Below are positions 33,711-42,820 of a DNA stretch of 64,000 nucleotides, one piece after another. The stretch's first letter is position 1, and every line of letters begins with the position of its first letter. Under the pieces are notes generated by a model, which saw only the letters and a list, made by a program, of their open reading frames with translations, ran no database searches and was not told the DNA's origin. Both the position numbers and the translations under genes were made by a program. Source of the DNA: Holophagaceae bacterium (GTDB lineage Bacteria > Acidobacteriota > Holophagae > Holophagales > Holophagaceae); assembly GCA_016722505.1 (NCBI GenBank), contig JADKJH010000001.1:806001-870000 (forward strand), given 5' to 3'.

Positions 33711-34649
33711 ATGAAACCTGCCACCGCCTTCCGCCTCATGGCCGTGACCACCTGTTTCAGCGCTGCCGCTTCAGCGCAATCCGTGGCCTTCACGTTCGAC
33801 GACGGGCCCAGGCTGGAGGAAACTCCGCTTATGGGCCCTGAGGCCCGCAACGCCGCGCTCCTGGCGATTCTGAATAAGCATCAGGTGAAAGCCGCACTTT
33901 TCGTGACGCTGAAAAATGGTGCCGACCGGCCAGAAGGGCTGGCCTTGGCGAAGGCCTGGGGGGCCGCTGGCCACGCCATCGGAAACCACACCGTCACCCA
34001 TCTGGATCTCAACTCAAAAGCCACCACATTGAAGCAATATCAGGATGAGGTCCTGGCCTGCGACACCGTCATCCGCGCCCTGCCCGGATATGCGCCCTGG
34101 TTCCGCTTCACATTCCTGAGGGAAGGGGACACGCCTGAAAAACGCGAAGGCATGAGGGCCTTTTTGAAAACCAAAGGCATACGCAACGCCCATGTCTCCC
34201 TGGATACTTCAGATTGGCGGCTGGATGCGGCTTTGCGGTCGGTTTTGGAGATGCGCCCAGAGGCAGATTTGAAGCCCTTCCGAGCCATCTACCTGGCCCA
34301 TCTCCGCCAACGGGCCGAAGCCTACCGTGACCTTTCCCGCCGCCTCTTCGGACGGGACATTCCGCAAGTGATGCTGCTGCATCACAACCTGATCAATGCG
34401 CTTTTCCTGGAAGATGCCATCCAACAATTCAAACAGATGGGCTGGGCCATCACCGACCCCGCAACAGCCTACCAGGACTTTGTCTACAGCCTGGACCCCC
34501 AGCGGCCTGCCCCAGGCCAGAGTCTATTGATTTCCGCTGCGCGCAGCTTGGGCTACCGACCGGAGAACTGGGAGCGGATGCTCGATGATGGCGACGAGGA
34601 GATCGCAGTTCTCAGGCGGAAGGGCCAACTGCCCGCATCCTACAAGTGA
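33711..34649 (+). CDS. Secreted polysaccharide deacetylase (NodB-type)
   Basis: 312 residues from ATG 33711 (AGGAGAGG upstream), with a signal peptide ending near AAASAQS. The catalytic motifs are FTFDDGP (metal-binding Asp pair) and GNHTVTH, followed by WFRFTF and a C-terminal region with LLHHNLINALF. The family removes N- or O-acetyl groups from peptidoglycan or other glycans. It diverges from the BlaI gene across a shared operator, so it may respond to the same wall signal. A longer start at 33651 would overlap the operator. Confidence 0.82.
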   Translation: MKPATAFRLMAVTTCFSAAASAQSVAFTFDDGPRLEETPLMGPEARNAALLAILNKHQVKAALFVTLKNGADRPEGLALAKAWGAAGHAIGNHTVTHLDLNSKATTLKQYQDEVLACDTVIRALPGYAPWFRFTFLREGDTPEKREGMRAFLKTKGIRNAHVSLDTSDWRLDAALRSVLEMRPEADLKPFRAIYLAHLRQRAEAYRDLSRRLFGRDIPQVMLLHHNLINALFLEDAIQQFKQMGWAITDPATAYQDFVYSLDPQRPAPGQSLLISAARSLGYRPENWERMLDDGDEEIAVLRRKGQLPASYK

Positions 34650-34699
34650 AGGAATAAGCCGCAAATTCCGCGGATAAAACAATCTCGGGGAATCCCAGC

Positions 34700-36379
34700 C
34701 TAGCGTGAGAATCGCGAATAGATCTTTCGTCCAAGAGACCTGGCTTGGGGATGTCCGAGCACCAGCATCATTCCACCGTAGACCGCCGCGCAAAGAATGA
34801 TGAAGGGCAGCAAGCGGAGAGCCAGCGAGAGCCGGTGCAGGGGCATTCCAAGGCCCAGCCAGGCGATGCCCTTCCAGGCCAGGAGGCCCATGAGCGCGGC
34901 GCCCAACAAGGAGGCCAGCCAAGTCCTGAGCACAGGCAGTGCAGGCATCTGCGACAGCCGCGGCTTCAATCTGAATGCCAGAAAGATGAGTCCCGCAAGG
35001 CTTGATACGCCATTGGCCAAGGCGAGGCCGCCGGTGCCCAGGGAGCGCAGCCAGAGCAGGCTCAGCAGCACGTTCAGTACCATGGAAAGCACCGCGATCA
35101 CCATGGGGCCCCGGTAGTCTTTCAGTGCGTAAAGAGCTTGAGTGCCGACCCGGCTGGCGGCAACGAAGAGCAGGCCCACGCACTGAAACATAATGGTCGT
35201 GGCGGTCCAGCCCGCCGCGGCTGAATCGTAGGCGCCAGTGCGGAAAATCAGCGCGCAGATGGGGTGGGCCAGCACCGCCAGACCGACACTTGCGGGAATC
35301 ACCAAGAGGCCTGTAGCCCCTAAAGCTTCAGCCAGATTGTTCCGCATCCCTTCCCAGTCCTTGGCTTCCGCCTGCCTGCTCAAGGCTGGAAGGCTCGCGG
35401 TAGCCAAGCTCATGGCGAAAAGCCCTAGCACCATCTCGCCCATCATGCCCGAGTTGTAGAGCACGATTTGGGCGCCGTGGGGCAGGTTCGAGGCGAGCAT
35501 CGTGGAGATGACCGCATTGATGGGATAGACGCCAGCCGCAAGCATTCCCGGCCCCATGCGCCGAAGTATGAGCCTCACCCACGGATCCTTGAAATTAAAC
35601 CCGGGTGAGAGCCCGAATCCCAGCGAAAGCACTGAAGGCACGAGCACGGTTAGCTGCACGACGCCGCCCACCAGGACGGCGATGGCGCAGATGGTCGCGA
35701 TGGCTTCGGGGCTGCTCCAACCATAGCTATCATGGCTCTGCCCGAAACGAATCGCGATCCAGCCAAAAGCCATGAAGGCCAGGTTCCAAAAAACAGAAAC
35801 CGATGACGCCAGTGCGAAGCGCCCCCGCAGATTCAGCAGTCCGCCAAAGCCTGCGGTAAGACTCACCAAGGCAAGATAGGGAAACATGATACGGCCCAGA
35901 CGCACCGTCAGCGCCATTTCCGGCGGAGGCGGCACAGAGCCGGAAAGGACGCGCCACAGCAGCGCCAGTTTGTCGGAAAAGGGAACACCGCTTTGCAATC
36001 GCCCCACGACAAGGAGCCCCGCGATGAGCCCCATGGAGAGCATCACCACGATCACCAGGATGGTGATGAGGGTCAGGAGCGTGCCTAGGAATCGTGCGGC
36101 GGTGGCGCGGGTAGCGGCTTCCCCTTCCTTAGCTTCCAACTCCGTCAGCGTAGGCAGGAAGGCTGCCGTCATGGTGCCTTCGGCTGCGAACCGGCGCAGC
36201 AGATTGGGCAAGCGGAAGGCCACTGCGTATGCATCGGCCGCAGCACCCGCACCCAAATAATAGGAAAGGAAATAAGTCTGCGCGAACCCTGACAAACGGC
36301 TCAGCAGCGTCATCGCGGAAACGACGGCCGCCGAACGCATCAAGCTCGGCTGGCGGGTCAGAGGGGGCTCATCGCTCAC
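34700..36379 (-). CDS. murJ: Lipid II flippase MurJ
   Basis: 559 residues with about 14 membrane helices. MVF-family signatures are FAQTYFLSYYLGAGAAADAY, RRFAAEGTMTAAFLPTL, YPINAVISTMLASNLPHGAQ and FRTGAYDSAAAGWTATT. MurJ moves lipid-linked peptidoglycan precursor to the periplasm. No stop-codon irregularity is seen. It begins 11 bases before the purQ stop on the same strand. Confidence 0.9.
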   Translation of the reverse strand: MSDEPPLTRQPSLMRSAAVVSAMTLLSRLSGFAQTYFLSYYLGAGAAADAYAVAFRLPNLLRRFAAEGTMTAAFLPTLTELEAKEGEAATRATAARFLGTLLTLITILVIVVMLSMGLIAGLLVVGRLQSGVPFSDKLALLWRVLSGSVPPPPEMALTVRLGRIMFPYLALVSLTAGFGGLLNLRGRFALASSVSVFWNLAFMAFGWIAIRFGQSHDSYGWSSPEAIATICAIAVLVGGVVQLTVLVPSVLSLGFGLSPGFNFKDPWVRLILRRMGPGMLAAGVYPINAVISTMLASNLPHGAQIVLYNSGMMGEMVLGLFAMSLATASLPALSRQAEAKDWEGMRNNLAEALGATGLLVIPASVGLAVLAHPICALIFRTGAYDSAAAGWTATTIMFQCVGLLFVAASRVGTQALYALKDYRGPMVIAVLSMVLNVLLSLLWLRSLGTGGLALANGVSSLAGLIFLAFRLKPRLSQMPALPVLRTWLASLLGAALMGLLAWKGIAWLGLGMPLHRLSLALRLLPFIILCAAVYGGMMLVLGHPQARSLGRKIYSRFSR

Positions 36380-36389
36380 GTGGATTCAG

Positions 36390-37097
36390 TTATTTCGAAA
36401 CAGGACATTGCGCGCGTCGGGCCAGACTTCGAAAGATCCCCAATCCATCCACACCGCCCATTTCGGGCTCCACTGCCCGCTCTGGATGGGGCATCATGCC
36501 CAACACATTGCCACGCAGGTTTACGATTCCCGCGATGCCGTTGGCCGCGCCATTGGGCGTTTGGGCTTCCCCGACCTGCCCAGTGGCATCGCAATAGCGG
36601 AAGGCTACGCCACCCCGGGCTTCCAGGTCGAGGAGTTCCGAGGCATCAAGGGTGAAGTTGCCTTCGGCGTGGGCGATGGGGACTTGCATAACTTGGCCTG
36701 CCTTCATGGCCGATGTGAAGGGCAGATCAGCGCGCTCCACCCGGATATGCACCTGCTGATGGATGAAGCGCAGGCTTTCATTGCGCAGCAGAGCGCCCGG
36801 CAGCAGATTGGCTTCGCACAGGATCTGGAATCCATTGCAGACCCCAAAGACCAGACCGCCATTTTCGGCGTGGCGCTTGATATCCCCCATGATGGGCGAA
36901 AGCGCCGCGATAGCTCCGCAGCGAAGGTAATCGCCGTAGCTGAAGCCGCCGGGAATGAAAACCAGATCTGTGCCTTCCGGCAACCGGGTCTCCTGGTGCC
37001 AAACGGGATGCGTGTCCCACCCCATCACGACCCCGCTGGCGTGCAGGGCATCGTGGTCGCAATTGGAGCCGGGAAATACCGGGACAGCGACGCGCAC
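36390..37097 (-). CDS. purQ: Phosphoribosylformylglycinamidine synthase subunit I
   Basis: 235 residues of a class I glutamine amidotransferase. The start MRVAVPVFPGSNCDHDALHA is typical of PurQ; the nucleophile is Cys in FGVCNGFQILCEAN near residue 85, and the His/Glu of the triad are in PHPERAVEPE near the end. It supplies ammonia to PurL in purine synthesis. It starts with GTG at 37097, overlapping the purS stop TAG by one base; purL is not in the window. Confidence 0.92.
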   Translation of the reverse strand: MRVAVPVFPGSNCDHDALHASGVVMGWDTHPVWHQETRLPEGTDLVFIPGGFSYGDYLRCGAIAALSPIMGDIKRHAENGGLVFGVCNGFQILCEANLLPGALLRNESLRFIHQQVHIRVERADLPFTSAMKAGQVMQVPIAHAEGNFTLDASELLDLEARGGVAFRYCDATGQVGEAQTPNGAANGIAGIVNLRGNVLGMMPHPERAVEPEMGGVDGLGIFRSLARRAQCPVSK

Positions 37098-37333
37098 TAG
37101 AGCACCTCGATGGTGGCTTTTTCCATCACCGGATTGACCAACAACTTATCGCACATCGCCTGGGCTTGGGATCGCGCCTCGTCGGGGCTGTGCGTGGGAA
37201 TTTCCATCTCGATCAGGCGGCCGATGCGCAGGTGCTCCACCTCGAAATCGAAGCCGTGAAGTCCCTGCTCCACCGCTTTTCCTTGGGGGTCCAGAATTCC
37301 AGCCTTCAGCGATACCAGCACGCGAACCTTCAT
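37097..37333 (-). CDS. purS: Phosphoribosylformylglycinamidine synthase subunit PurS
   Basis: 78 residues: MKVRVLVSLKAGILDPQGKAVEQGL, then VEHLRIGRLIEMEIPTHSPDEA and LLVNPVMEKATIEVL, the small PurS fold that docks PurL to PurQ. ATG 37333. Its stop overlaps the purQ GTG, which implies coupling. It is followed upstream, on the other side, by a heptamer-repeat hairpin. Confidence 0.9.
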   Translation of the reverse strand: MKVRVLVSLKAGILDPQGKAVEQGLHGFDFEVEHLRIGRLIEMEIPTHSPDEARSQAQAMCDKLLVNPVMEKATIEVL

Positions 37334-37377
37334 CTATGCCCCCATGGTGAAATTTTAACGCGGAAATGGGGCCTGAT

Positions 37378-37484
37378 CAGTCCCAAGTCCCAAGTCTCAA
37401 GCGAGAAACGGCCCTGACGGGCCGTTTCTCTGAAGTCCACAGCGGCGCGGAGCGCCGTACTTGAGACTTGGGACTTGAGACTTC
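37378..37484. repeat. Heptamer-repeat element with inverted arms and central hairpin
   Basis: Left arm 37385-37401 and right arm 37460-37476 are perfect 17-bp inverted repeats made of AAGTCYC heptamers (three to four copies each side). Between them is a 12-bp stem-loop (37403-37414 with 37419-37430). It lies in the 155-base gap between the MGMT-like gene's stop (37489) and purS start (37333). A related element lies at 41836-41931. Confidence 0.85.
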
Positions 37485-37488
37485 ATTT

Positions 37489-37836
37489 TCAAGATCCCTG
37501 TGGCTTCCAGCGATGGGCTTCAAGCTCCAGCGTGCCATCGTTTGAGACCTCGATGCCTTCATCACGGATGCGTTCGATCTGCACCATGGCGCCCCACCAG
37601 CGGCCCTTGGAAGGCACATAACCCTGGTTGTTCACCACACGATGCCAGGGAAGCTTGGTGCCTTCCGGCAACCCCCGCAACACCATGCCCACCTGCCGAG
37701 GGCGGCGTGGAAAACCCGCCAGCATCGCGATCTGGCCATAGCTGGCAAGGCGTCCTTTGGGAATCTTCGCCACGATGGCCAACACCAGATCCCGGAAGGC
37801 CGGACCGGGATCTTCATCTTCGGGAATCCGGCTCAT
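37489..37836 (-). CDS. Alkyltransferase-like (ATL) DNA-repair protein
   Basis: 115 residues of the MGMT C-terminal fold: KIPKGRLASYGQIAMLAGFPRRPRQVGMVLRGLPEG, then LPWHRVVNNQGYVPSKG. The alkyl-acceptor cysteine of MGMT (PCHR) is replaced by Trp (PWHR), which defines ATL proteins. ATLs bind O6-alkylguanine and recruit nucleotide excision repair without repairing it directly. It starts at 37836 with an ATGA overlap with the DUF2203 gene's stop. The substitution is visible; the in vivo role is by family knowledge. Confidence 0.85.
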   Translation of the reverse strand: MSRIPEDEDPGPAFRDLVLAIVAKIPKGRLASYGQIAMLAGFPRRPRQVGMVLRGLPEGTKLPWHRVVNNQGYVPSKGRWWGAMVQIERIRDEGIEVSNDGTLELEAHRWKPQGS

Positions 37837-38192
37837 GACTGGTGGACGGGCTTCATGGTGATGGGCACGCGGCTTCCAAAGCCACCTTCATAGCTGTGCC
37901 AGTTTTCAAGGTTTTCTTCAGGGTAGGCCCAGCACCAGTAGCCATCGCCGCTATCAAAATCCACAAGCCAGAGGCCCTTCACATCAGCCCCTAGATCGCG
38001 GATGCCATCGGCCCAGCTTTCCACCAGCACTTGCAATCGGTCGCGAAGCGCTTCGGCCCGGGCCTCATCTTGCTCCTCGACCTCGCTTAATTCTTCCGCA
38101 AGGCTCGCCGCCAGTTGAAATACCGGGCTGGTCATGGACCGCACCGCGGGCATCAACGCTTTTGCCTCCTCCAAGGTGAAAACTCGGGTCAT
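37833..38192 (-). CDS. DUF2203 family protein
   Basis: 119 residues from ATG 38192, with GGAGGAAGGC upstream. The family pattern is EEAKALMPAVRSMTSPVFQLAASLAE, a charged helix (EEQDEARAEALRDRL) and GADVKGLWLVDFDSGDGYWCWAYPEENLENWHSYEGGF. DUF2203 proteins are small cytosolic proteins of unknown function, named for proximity to cell-division genes in some genomes. The upstream GTG at 38204 would use the Shine-Dalgarno itself and is rejected. The stop overlaps the ATL start. Confidence 0.8.
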   Translation of the reverse strand: MTRVFTLEEAKALMPAVRSMTSPVFQLAASLAEELSEVEEQDEARAEALRDRLQVLVESWADGIRDLGADVKGLWLVDFDSGDGYWCWAYPEENLENWHSYEGGFGSRVPITMKPVHQS

Positions 38193-38221
38193 GCCTTCCT
38201 CCACTGCTTCATGATAATCCC

Positions 38222-38926
38222 ATGCGCTTTGTTCCCTTGATCCTGTCCAGTTCCACCCCCGAAGCCTGGGCGGGTTTCAAGGATGTGGAGTTGAGGTGGG
38301 ACGGCACGCTGCACCCGGAATGGGAAGCCTCCGTACGAAACGGGCTGGCCGTCCATGCCCTACAACTTCAACCAACGCCTTGGGGCCTTGGCCTGCTGGA
38401 AACAGCTCTAGAGTCCCTGCGCCCCAGGCTCGGCGCAGACTTCCTGGTGATTCCGACTGAGGCGCCCATAGGCCGTCAAGGCACCTCAGCCTTTCTTCAG
38501 GCCTTGGAAGCCCTTCTGGAACACACCTCGGGACGGGGCGTGAAGCTCGCCCTCCGCCCCTCGAAAGGCGCCCTGACGGCGATCCTGCCACTGCTGAAGG
38601 AAGCCCGAGGCGAAGCTGTTGGATTTTGCTGGGATCCAAGCGTGGGTCCCGAACTCGATCTCATTTCAGACCGTCTCTACACCGCCGTGGGTGGAGTTAA
38701 CGATGATTACGCCGCGCTCCAGCGCACAGGCTACCGCTGGAATCTGGCTGTAGAGGGATCCCCGGAAGATCTTTCTTCGAGCATCAGGATGCTTGAAGCA
38801 AACTATCCAACCGTATTTTTTCCTGCGGAAATGCCCACCACCGCGCTAGGCCGGCCTATCGTGCCGGATGAAAGCCTCATCTTTGGCGCCCATTGGAACG
38901 AGCAGCCGGACAGGAGCCGCGAGTGA
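38222..38926 (+). CDS. Uncharacterised protein, possibly sugar-isomerase-like TIM barrel
   Basis: A 234-residue cytosolic protein without a signal peptide. Short alternating hydrophobic strands and helices (LSSSTPEAWAGFKDVELRWDG, VKLALRPSKGALTAILPLLK, EAVGFCWDPSVGPELDLI) resemble the xylose-isomerase-like/AP-endonuclease-2 barrel, but no complete metal site was found. Its last codons overlap the lpxB GTG start (GTGA), so it is co-transcribed with lpxB. No function is assigned. Confidence 0.5.
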   Translation: MRFVPLILSSSTPEAWAGFKDVELRWDGTLHPEWEASVRNGLAVHALQLQPTPWGLGLLETALESLRPRLGADFLVIPTEAPIGRQGTSAFLQALEALLEHTSGRGVKLALRPSKGALTAILPLLKEARGEAVGFCWDPSVGPELDLISDRLYTAVGGVNDDYAALQRTGYRWNLAVEGSPEDLSSSIRMLEANYPTVFFPAEMPTTALGRPIVPDESLIFGAHWNEQPDRSRE

Positions 38927-40064
38927 GCCGCACCCTGCTCGTCATCGCGGGCGAAGCCTCCGGCGATCTGCATGGCGCGGAACTGTTGCGCGAGATCAAG
39001 GCGAGGCGCCCGGACTTACGCATCATCGGTATCGGCGGGGATGGCATGGCGCCCTATCTCGACCGCCAATTGGCCCATGTGAGGGATCTCGGAGTGGTGG
39101 GGTTCATCGAGGTCATCAAGCACCTGCGGCCCTGAACCGGCTTTTCAAACGGATTCTTCAAGCTGCGGGAGAAGAAAATATTGAAGCCGCGTTGTTCATT
39201 GATTACCCGGGGCTCAATATGAGGCTCGCAAAATCCCTGCGCAGCGCTATGCCCGCCGTGAAATTGCACCAATACGTCTGCCCCCAGGTCTGGGCCTGGA
39301 AGAAGGGCCGCATCCCTGAGCTGGGCCGTGTTCTCGATACGCTCTATTGTCTTTTCGATTTCGAACCGGATCTCTTCAGGGGCCTTCCTGTGGAGGCCAT
39401 CTGGGTGGGCAACCCGCTGGTGGAAACGGTCAAGCCAGAAGTGGATCACAAGACTTTTTTTTCGAGCACCGATTTAGATTCCACAAAGCCATTGGTGGCA
39501 CTGCTTCCCGGTAGCCGCAAAGGCGAGATTCAGCGCCTGTTGCCGCCCATGACGGAATTGGCGCGGCGGTGGCACGGCGATCCAAAACACCATGATGTGC
39601 AATGGGTGCTTCCTGTCGCTCCGACCCTTTCGGATGAATTCATCTCACCCTTCCTGAACAACACGCCCATTCTTCCGTTGCGTTCCTACAGCTATGCTGC
39701 CCGTGCCTATTCGGATGCGGCTCTGGTGGCTTCGGGCACCGCGACGCTGGAAACGGCCTTGCTGGGCACACCTTTCGCCATTGTCTACAAGCTCAATCCA
39801 TTGACTTATGCCATGGCGAAATCCTTCGTGAAACTGCCCTATTTTGGCTTGGCCAATGTCGTCGCAGGACGCGGCGTAGTGGAAGAACTGGTGCAGGGCC
39901 AGGTGAATCCAGATGAATTATCGAAGGTGCTGGCCCGCCTGCTCGATCCCGTTACCTCGGCTAAAATCCGAGCAGACCTGGGCACCGTGCGCCAGCATCT
40001 CGGCGAGCCCGGCGCTGCTGCCCGCGTGGCTGAACATCTGTTGCATTCCATGGAGAACGCTTGA
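38923..40064 (+). pseudogene. lpxB: Lipid-A-disaccharide synthase, one frameshift
   Basis: The GTG at 38923 (CAGGAGCCGCGA upstream) gives LLVIAGEASGDLHGAELLRE, the LpxB N-terminus, to VIKHLRP, then a stop at 39133. The rest reads in another frame from about 39125 (LNRLFKRILQAAG, then FIDYPGLNMRLAKSLRS, HQYVCPQVWAWKKGRI, LLPGSRKGEI, ASGTATLETALLGTPFAIVYK) to 40064. One base missing in the GCGGCCCTG area would restore about 380 residues. LpxB joins UDP-diacylglucosamine with lipid X in lipid A synthesis. Whether the break is real is unclear. Confidence 0.8.
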
Positions 40065-41824
40065 AAACAAAACTCATCATTCCGGTCCTTCTTGGCGCAA
40101 CCATATCTGGAGCGGCCTTTGGAGCCACGACCACATCCTCTAAAAGCCTGGACCGCCTTTTCGGGAATTTCTGGGAACACACTCTGCGTACCAGCCCAGA
40201 GTTGGCCACCGTCGTAGGTGATGGCCGCTACAATGACCGGCTCACTGATATGTCGCGAGGCTCCATTCAAAAAGAACTTGCGTGGAAGCGCGCCTTTCTC
40301 GCGGAGCTGAAGGCTGTTCCAGACAAGGGTCTGAGCGCCGATGAGATGCTCAGCCGGGATGTTCTCGAGACTCTGATCCAGGATCAATTGGATGGTGTCC
40401 GGTTCAAGCCTTGGGAGACGCCTCTTAACCAGATGGATGGGTTGCACATCGATTTTCCGCAGCTCTTCAGCAGCCATCCTTTCAGGACTTCGAAGGATTA
40501 CCGGGATTACATTTCGCGGCTGAAGGCCTTCCCAAAATCCGTGGACAATGCAATCGCCAACATGCGCTCGGGGGTCAGCCATCAAAATGTTCTCCCCACG
40601 CTGGTAATCCAGGAAGTCATCGGCCAGGTGCAGCCATTAAGCAGCGGAGCCACAGCCACTGCGCCCTTCCTGGAACCCTTGAAGAAATTTCCAGATGGCA
40701 GTTCCACAGCTGAACAGGCCGAGCTGCGCAAGGACGTGGACGCCGCGCTCAAGCAGTCCGTGACGCCCGCCTACAACCGCCTTCTGCGGTTCCTCGAGAA
40801 AGAATATCTGCCCAAAGGCCACGTTGGACCTGGCATCTGGGCCTTGAAAGATGGCGATGCCAGGTATCGCTATGCCATCCGCCACCACACCACGACCGAT
40901 CTTGAAGCGAAAGCCATCAACGCAATCGGACTCAAGGAAGTGGCGCGCATCGAAGGCGAGATGGCCGTGATCGGGGCAAGCCTCGGATTCAAGGATCTGG
41001 CGGCCTTCCGCGAAGCCGTCGCCAAAAAGCAGGACCTTCATCCAAAAGATGGTGCGGAGTTGGTAGCGCGATACAAAAGTTACCTGGACATCATGCAGGC
41101 TGAATTGCCGAAATTGTTCGGGCGGCTCCCGAAAGCTCCACTCGTCGTGATTCCAATGGAGGACTTCCGCGCGGAAGGCGCTGCCGCCGCGGACTACAAC
41201 GCCGGGACGCCGGATGGCAAACGGCCAGGGCGGTTCGCGGTCAACACTTTCAAGGCTGAAACCCGCACCATGCTTACGTGCGAGAGCACCGCCTACCACG
41301 AGGCCATCCCCGGCCATCACATGCAGATTTCCATCGCCCAGGAGCTGGATTCGGTGCCTGAATTCCAGAGGCACGCGCCCTTCACGGCCTTCGAGGAGGG
41401 TTGGGCCCTCTACTCCGAGCGCCTGCCGAAAGAGTTGGGATTCTATAAAGATCCCTATTCCGATTACGGGCGCTTGAACGATGAAATGCTCCGCGCCATC
41501 CGCCTGGTGCTGGACACGGGCGTCCACTCGCTGCACTGGACCCGCGCCCAGATGGTGGATTACTTCCGCGCCCATGGTTCCATGGACGAAGTGGACATCC
41601 AAAGCGAGACCGACCGCTACATCGCTTGGCCCGGACAGGCCCTGGCCTACAAGGTCGGTCAGATGAAAATCCTGGACCTCCGCGAGAAAGCCAAACAGAA
41701 GCTCGGGACCAGCTTCGATATCAAAGGCTTCCACGATTGCGTACTAGGTGGCGGCGCACTACCTCTGGATCTGCTGGAGCGGCGCGTGGACGCATGGATC
41801 GTGGAACGGGAGGGGACGAAATAG
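40061..41824 (+). CDS. Secreted DUF885-family (zinc-peptidase-like) protein
   Basis: 587 residues starting with TTG at 40061 (TGGAGAACGC upstream), overlapping the lpxB stop. The signal peptide is MKTKLIIPVLLGATISGAAFG. The mature protein is helical; a zinc-peptidase-like site YHEAIPGHHMQI occurs near residue 415, with a later EEGWALYSERL glutamate helix. DUF885 proteins are related to M3-like metallopeptidases and often secreted. The substrate is unknown. The length agrees with the family's usual 550-620 residues. Confidence 0.8.
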   Translation: MKTKLIIPVLLGATISGAAFGATTTSSKSLDRLFGNFWEHTLRTSPELATVVGDGRYNDRLTDMSRGSIQKELAWKRAFLAELKAVPDKGLSADEMLSRDVLETLIQDQLDGVRFKPWETPLNQMDGLHIDFPQLFSSHPFRTSKDYRDYISRLKAFPKSVDNAIANMRSGVSHQNVLPTLVIQEVIGQVQPLSSGATATAPFLEPLKKFPDGSSTAEQAELRKDVDAALKQSVTPAYNRLLRFLEKEYLPKGHVGPGIWALKDGDARYRYAIRHHTTTDLEAKAINAIGLKEVARIEGEMAVIGASLGFKDLAAFREAVAKKQDLHPKDGAELVARYKSYLDIMQAELPKLFGRLPKAPLVVIPMEDFRAEGAAAADYNAGTPDGKRPGRFAVNTFKAETRTMLTCESTAYHEAIPGHHMQISIAQELDSVPEFQRHAPFTAFEEGWALYSERLPKELGFYKDPYSDYGRLNDEMLRAIRLVLDTGVHSLHWTRAQMVDYFRAHGSMDEVDIQSETDRYIAWPGQALAYKVGQMKILDLREKAKQKLGTSFDIKGFHDCVLGGGALPLDLLERRVDAWIVEREGTK

Positions 41825-41835
41825 TCGAGCTATCC

Positions 41836-41931
41836 AGTCCCAAGCTACAAGTCCCAAGTCTCAAGTACCCCCGAATGAAGCATCTGGGTCGGCTTTTACT
41901 TGAGACTTGGGACTTGAGACTTGAGACTCAA
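41836..41931. repeat. Second heptamer-repeat element with inverted arms
   Basis: 19-bp perfect arms 41849-41867 and 41897-41915 (AAGTCYC heptamers) flank a 29-base centre. It fills the gap between the convergent DUF885 and kdsC stops, so it may serve as a bidirectional terminator. Confidence 0.85.
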
Positions 41932-42452
41932 ATGGAGTACCGCCCTACCACTTCATCCCAACGCCCTTGCGCCTTTAGAATCTCCTCCGCCACGGCTCGC
42001 AGGACGCCGCCACCGCCGTACAAGGGCACGATCCAGTGGGACACGGCGCGCACTTCGGCCACAGCATCCTCGGGGCAGGCCGCCAAGCCCACGCGCTTGA
42101 GCAGAGGCAGATCGTGCAGGTCGTCGCCGATAAAGGCGACCTGATCCAATTCCAACCCGTACTTGGCGCAGAGCTGTTCGAGGATGGGCAGTTTTTGTAG
42201 ATGGCCTGCGAAGCAGTCCACGACTTCCAGCTGCTTCGCGCGGTTCCAGGTCGAAGGGGAGTCCAGCCCCGAGATGAACGCCACCGGGATGCCCGCCTTC
42301 TGCAGCCACTTGATGCCCGCGCCGTCCCGCACATTGAAAGCCTTGGTATGGCCCGGTTCCAGGCCGAAATGAAGGGATCCGTCCGTGAGCACACCATCCA
42401 CATCGGTGCAGAGCAGCTTGATTCGTTGGGCGCGGGATTGGAGGTCGGTCAT
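41928..42452 (-). CDS. kdsC: 3-deoxy-D-manno-octulosonate 8-phosphate phosphatase
   Basis: A 174-residue HAD phosphatase without a cap domain. Motif I is LLCTDVDGVLTDGSLHF, followed by NVRDGAGIKWLQKAGIPVAFISG and motif IV GDDLHDLPLLKRVGLAACPEDA, the KdsC pattern including the GDD loop. It makes KDO for the LPS core. The convergent neighbour is DUF885, and the DUF2007 gene overlaps its start (ATGA). Confidence 0.9.
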   Translation of the reverse strand: MTDLQSRAQRIKLLCTDVDGVLTDGSLHFGLEPGHTKAFNVRDGAGIKWLQKAGIPVAFISGLDSPSTWNRAKQLEVVDCFAGHLQKLPILEQLCAKYGLELDQVAFIGDDLHDLPLLKRVGLAACPEDAVAEVRAVSHWIVPLYGGGGVLRAVAEEILKAQGRWDEVVGRYSI

Positions 42453-42778
42453 TCCTTATTATTCTCGGTTCCACAATTCCAGCACGATGCAAACTGAGGC
42501 TCATGGATCTCACCGCATCTGGGACACTTCCATGGCCCATCGGAATAGTTGGGAACGCCCTCTCCAGTCTTGTAAGCCACGAGGATATCCCTCGCCTGCT
42601 CCTGCTGGCCGTCTTCCAGAATCCAGACCGAGGGCCGCATGCCAGGAATGGCCGTGCCACCCTCAACGGTAGTGAAAAGGGATTCGCCACGGACCTCAGC
42701 GGAAATCCCCGCAGTCTGGAGAAGACCTGTGACGAAATGGGCCTCGGCATGATGCTGCGCTTCAAAAACCTTCATCAT
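42449..42778 (-). CDS. DUF2007 domain protein with C-terminal zinc ribbon
   Basis: 109 residues: a DUF2007 domain (MKVFEAQHHAEAHFVTGLLQ, then GGTAIPGMRPSVWIL and EQARDILVAYKT) and a four-cysteine zinc-ribbon tail (WKCPRCGEIHEPQFASCWNC). DUF2007 has been called a putative signal-transducing domain; its partners are unknown. AGGAG precedes two adjacent ATGs, of which the first (42778) is given. The stop overlaps the kdsC start (ATGA), so they are co-translated. Confidence 0.78.
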   Translation of the reverse strand: MMKVFEAQHHAEAHFVTGLLQTAGISAEVRGESLFTTVEGGTAIPGMRPSVWILEDGQQEQARDILVAYKTGEGVPNYSDGPWKCPRCGEIHEPQFASCWNCGTENNKE

Positions 42779-42820
42779 GATGAACTCCTGACACCACCTA
42801 GCCAGAACGTGGGCTGACCC

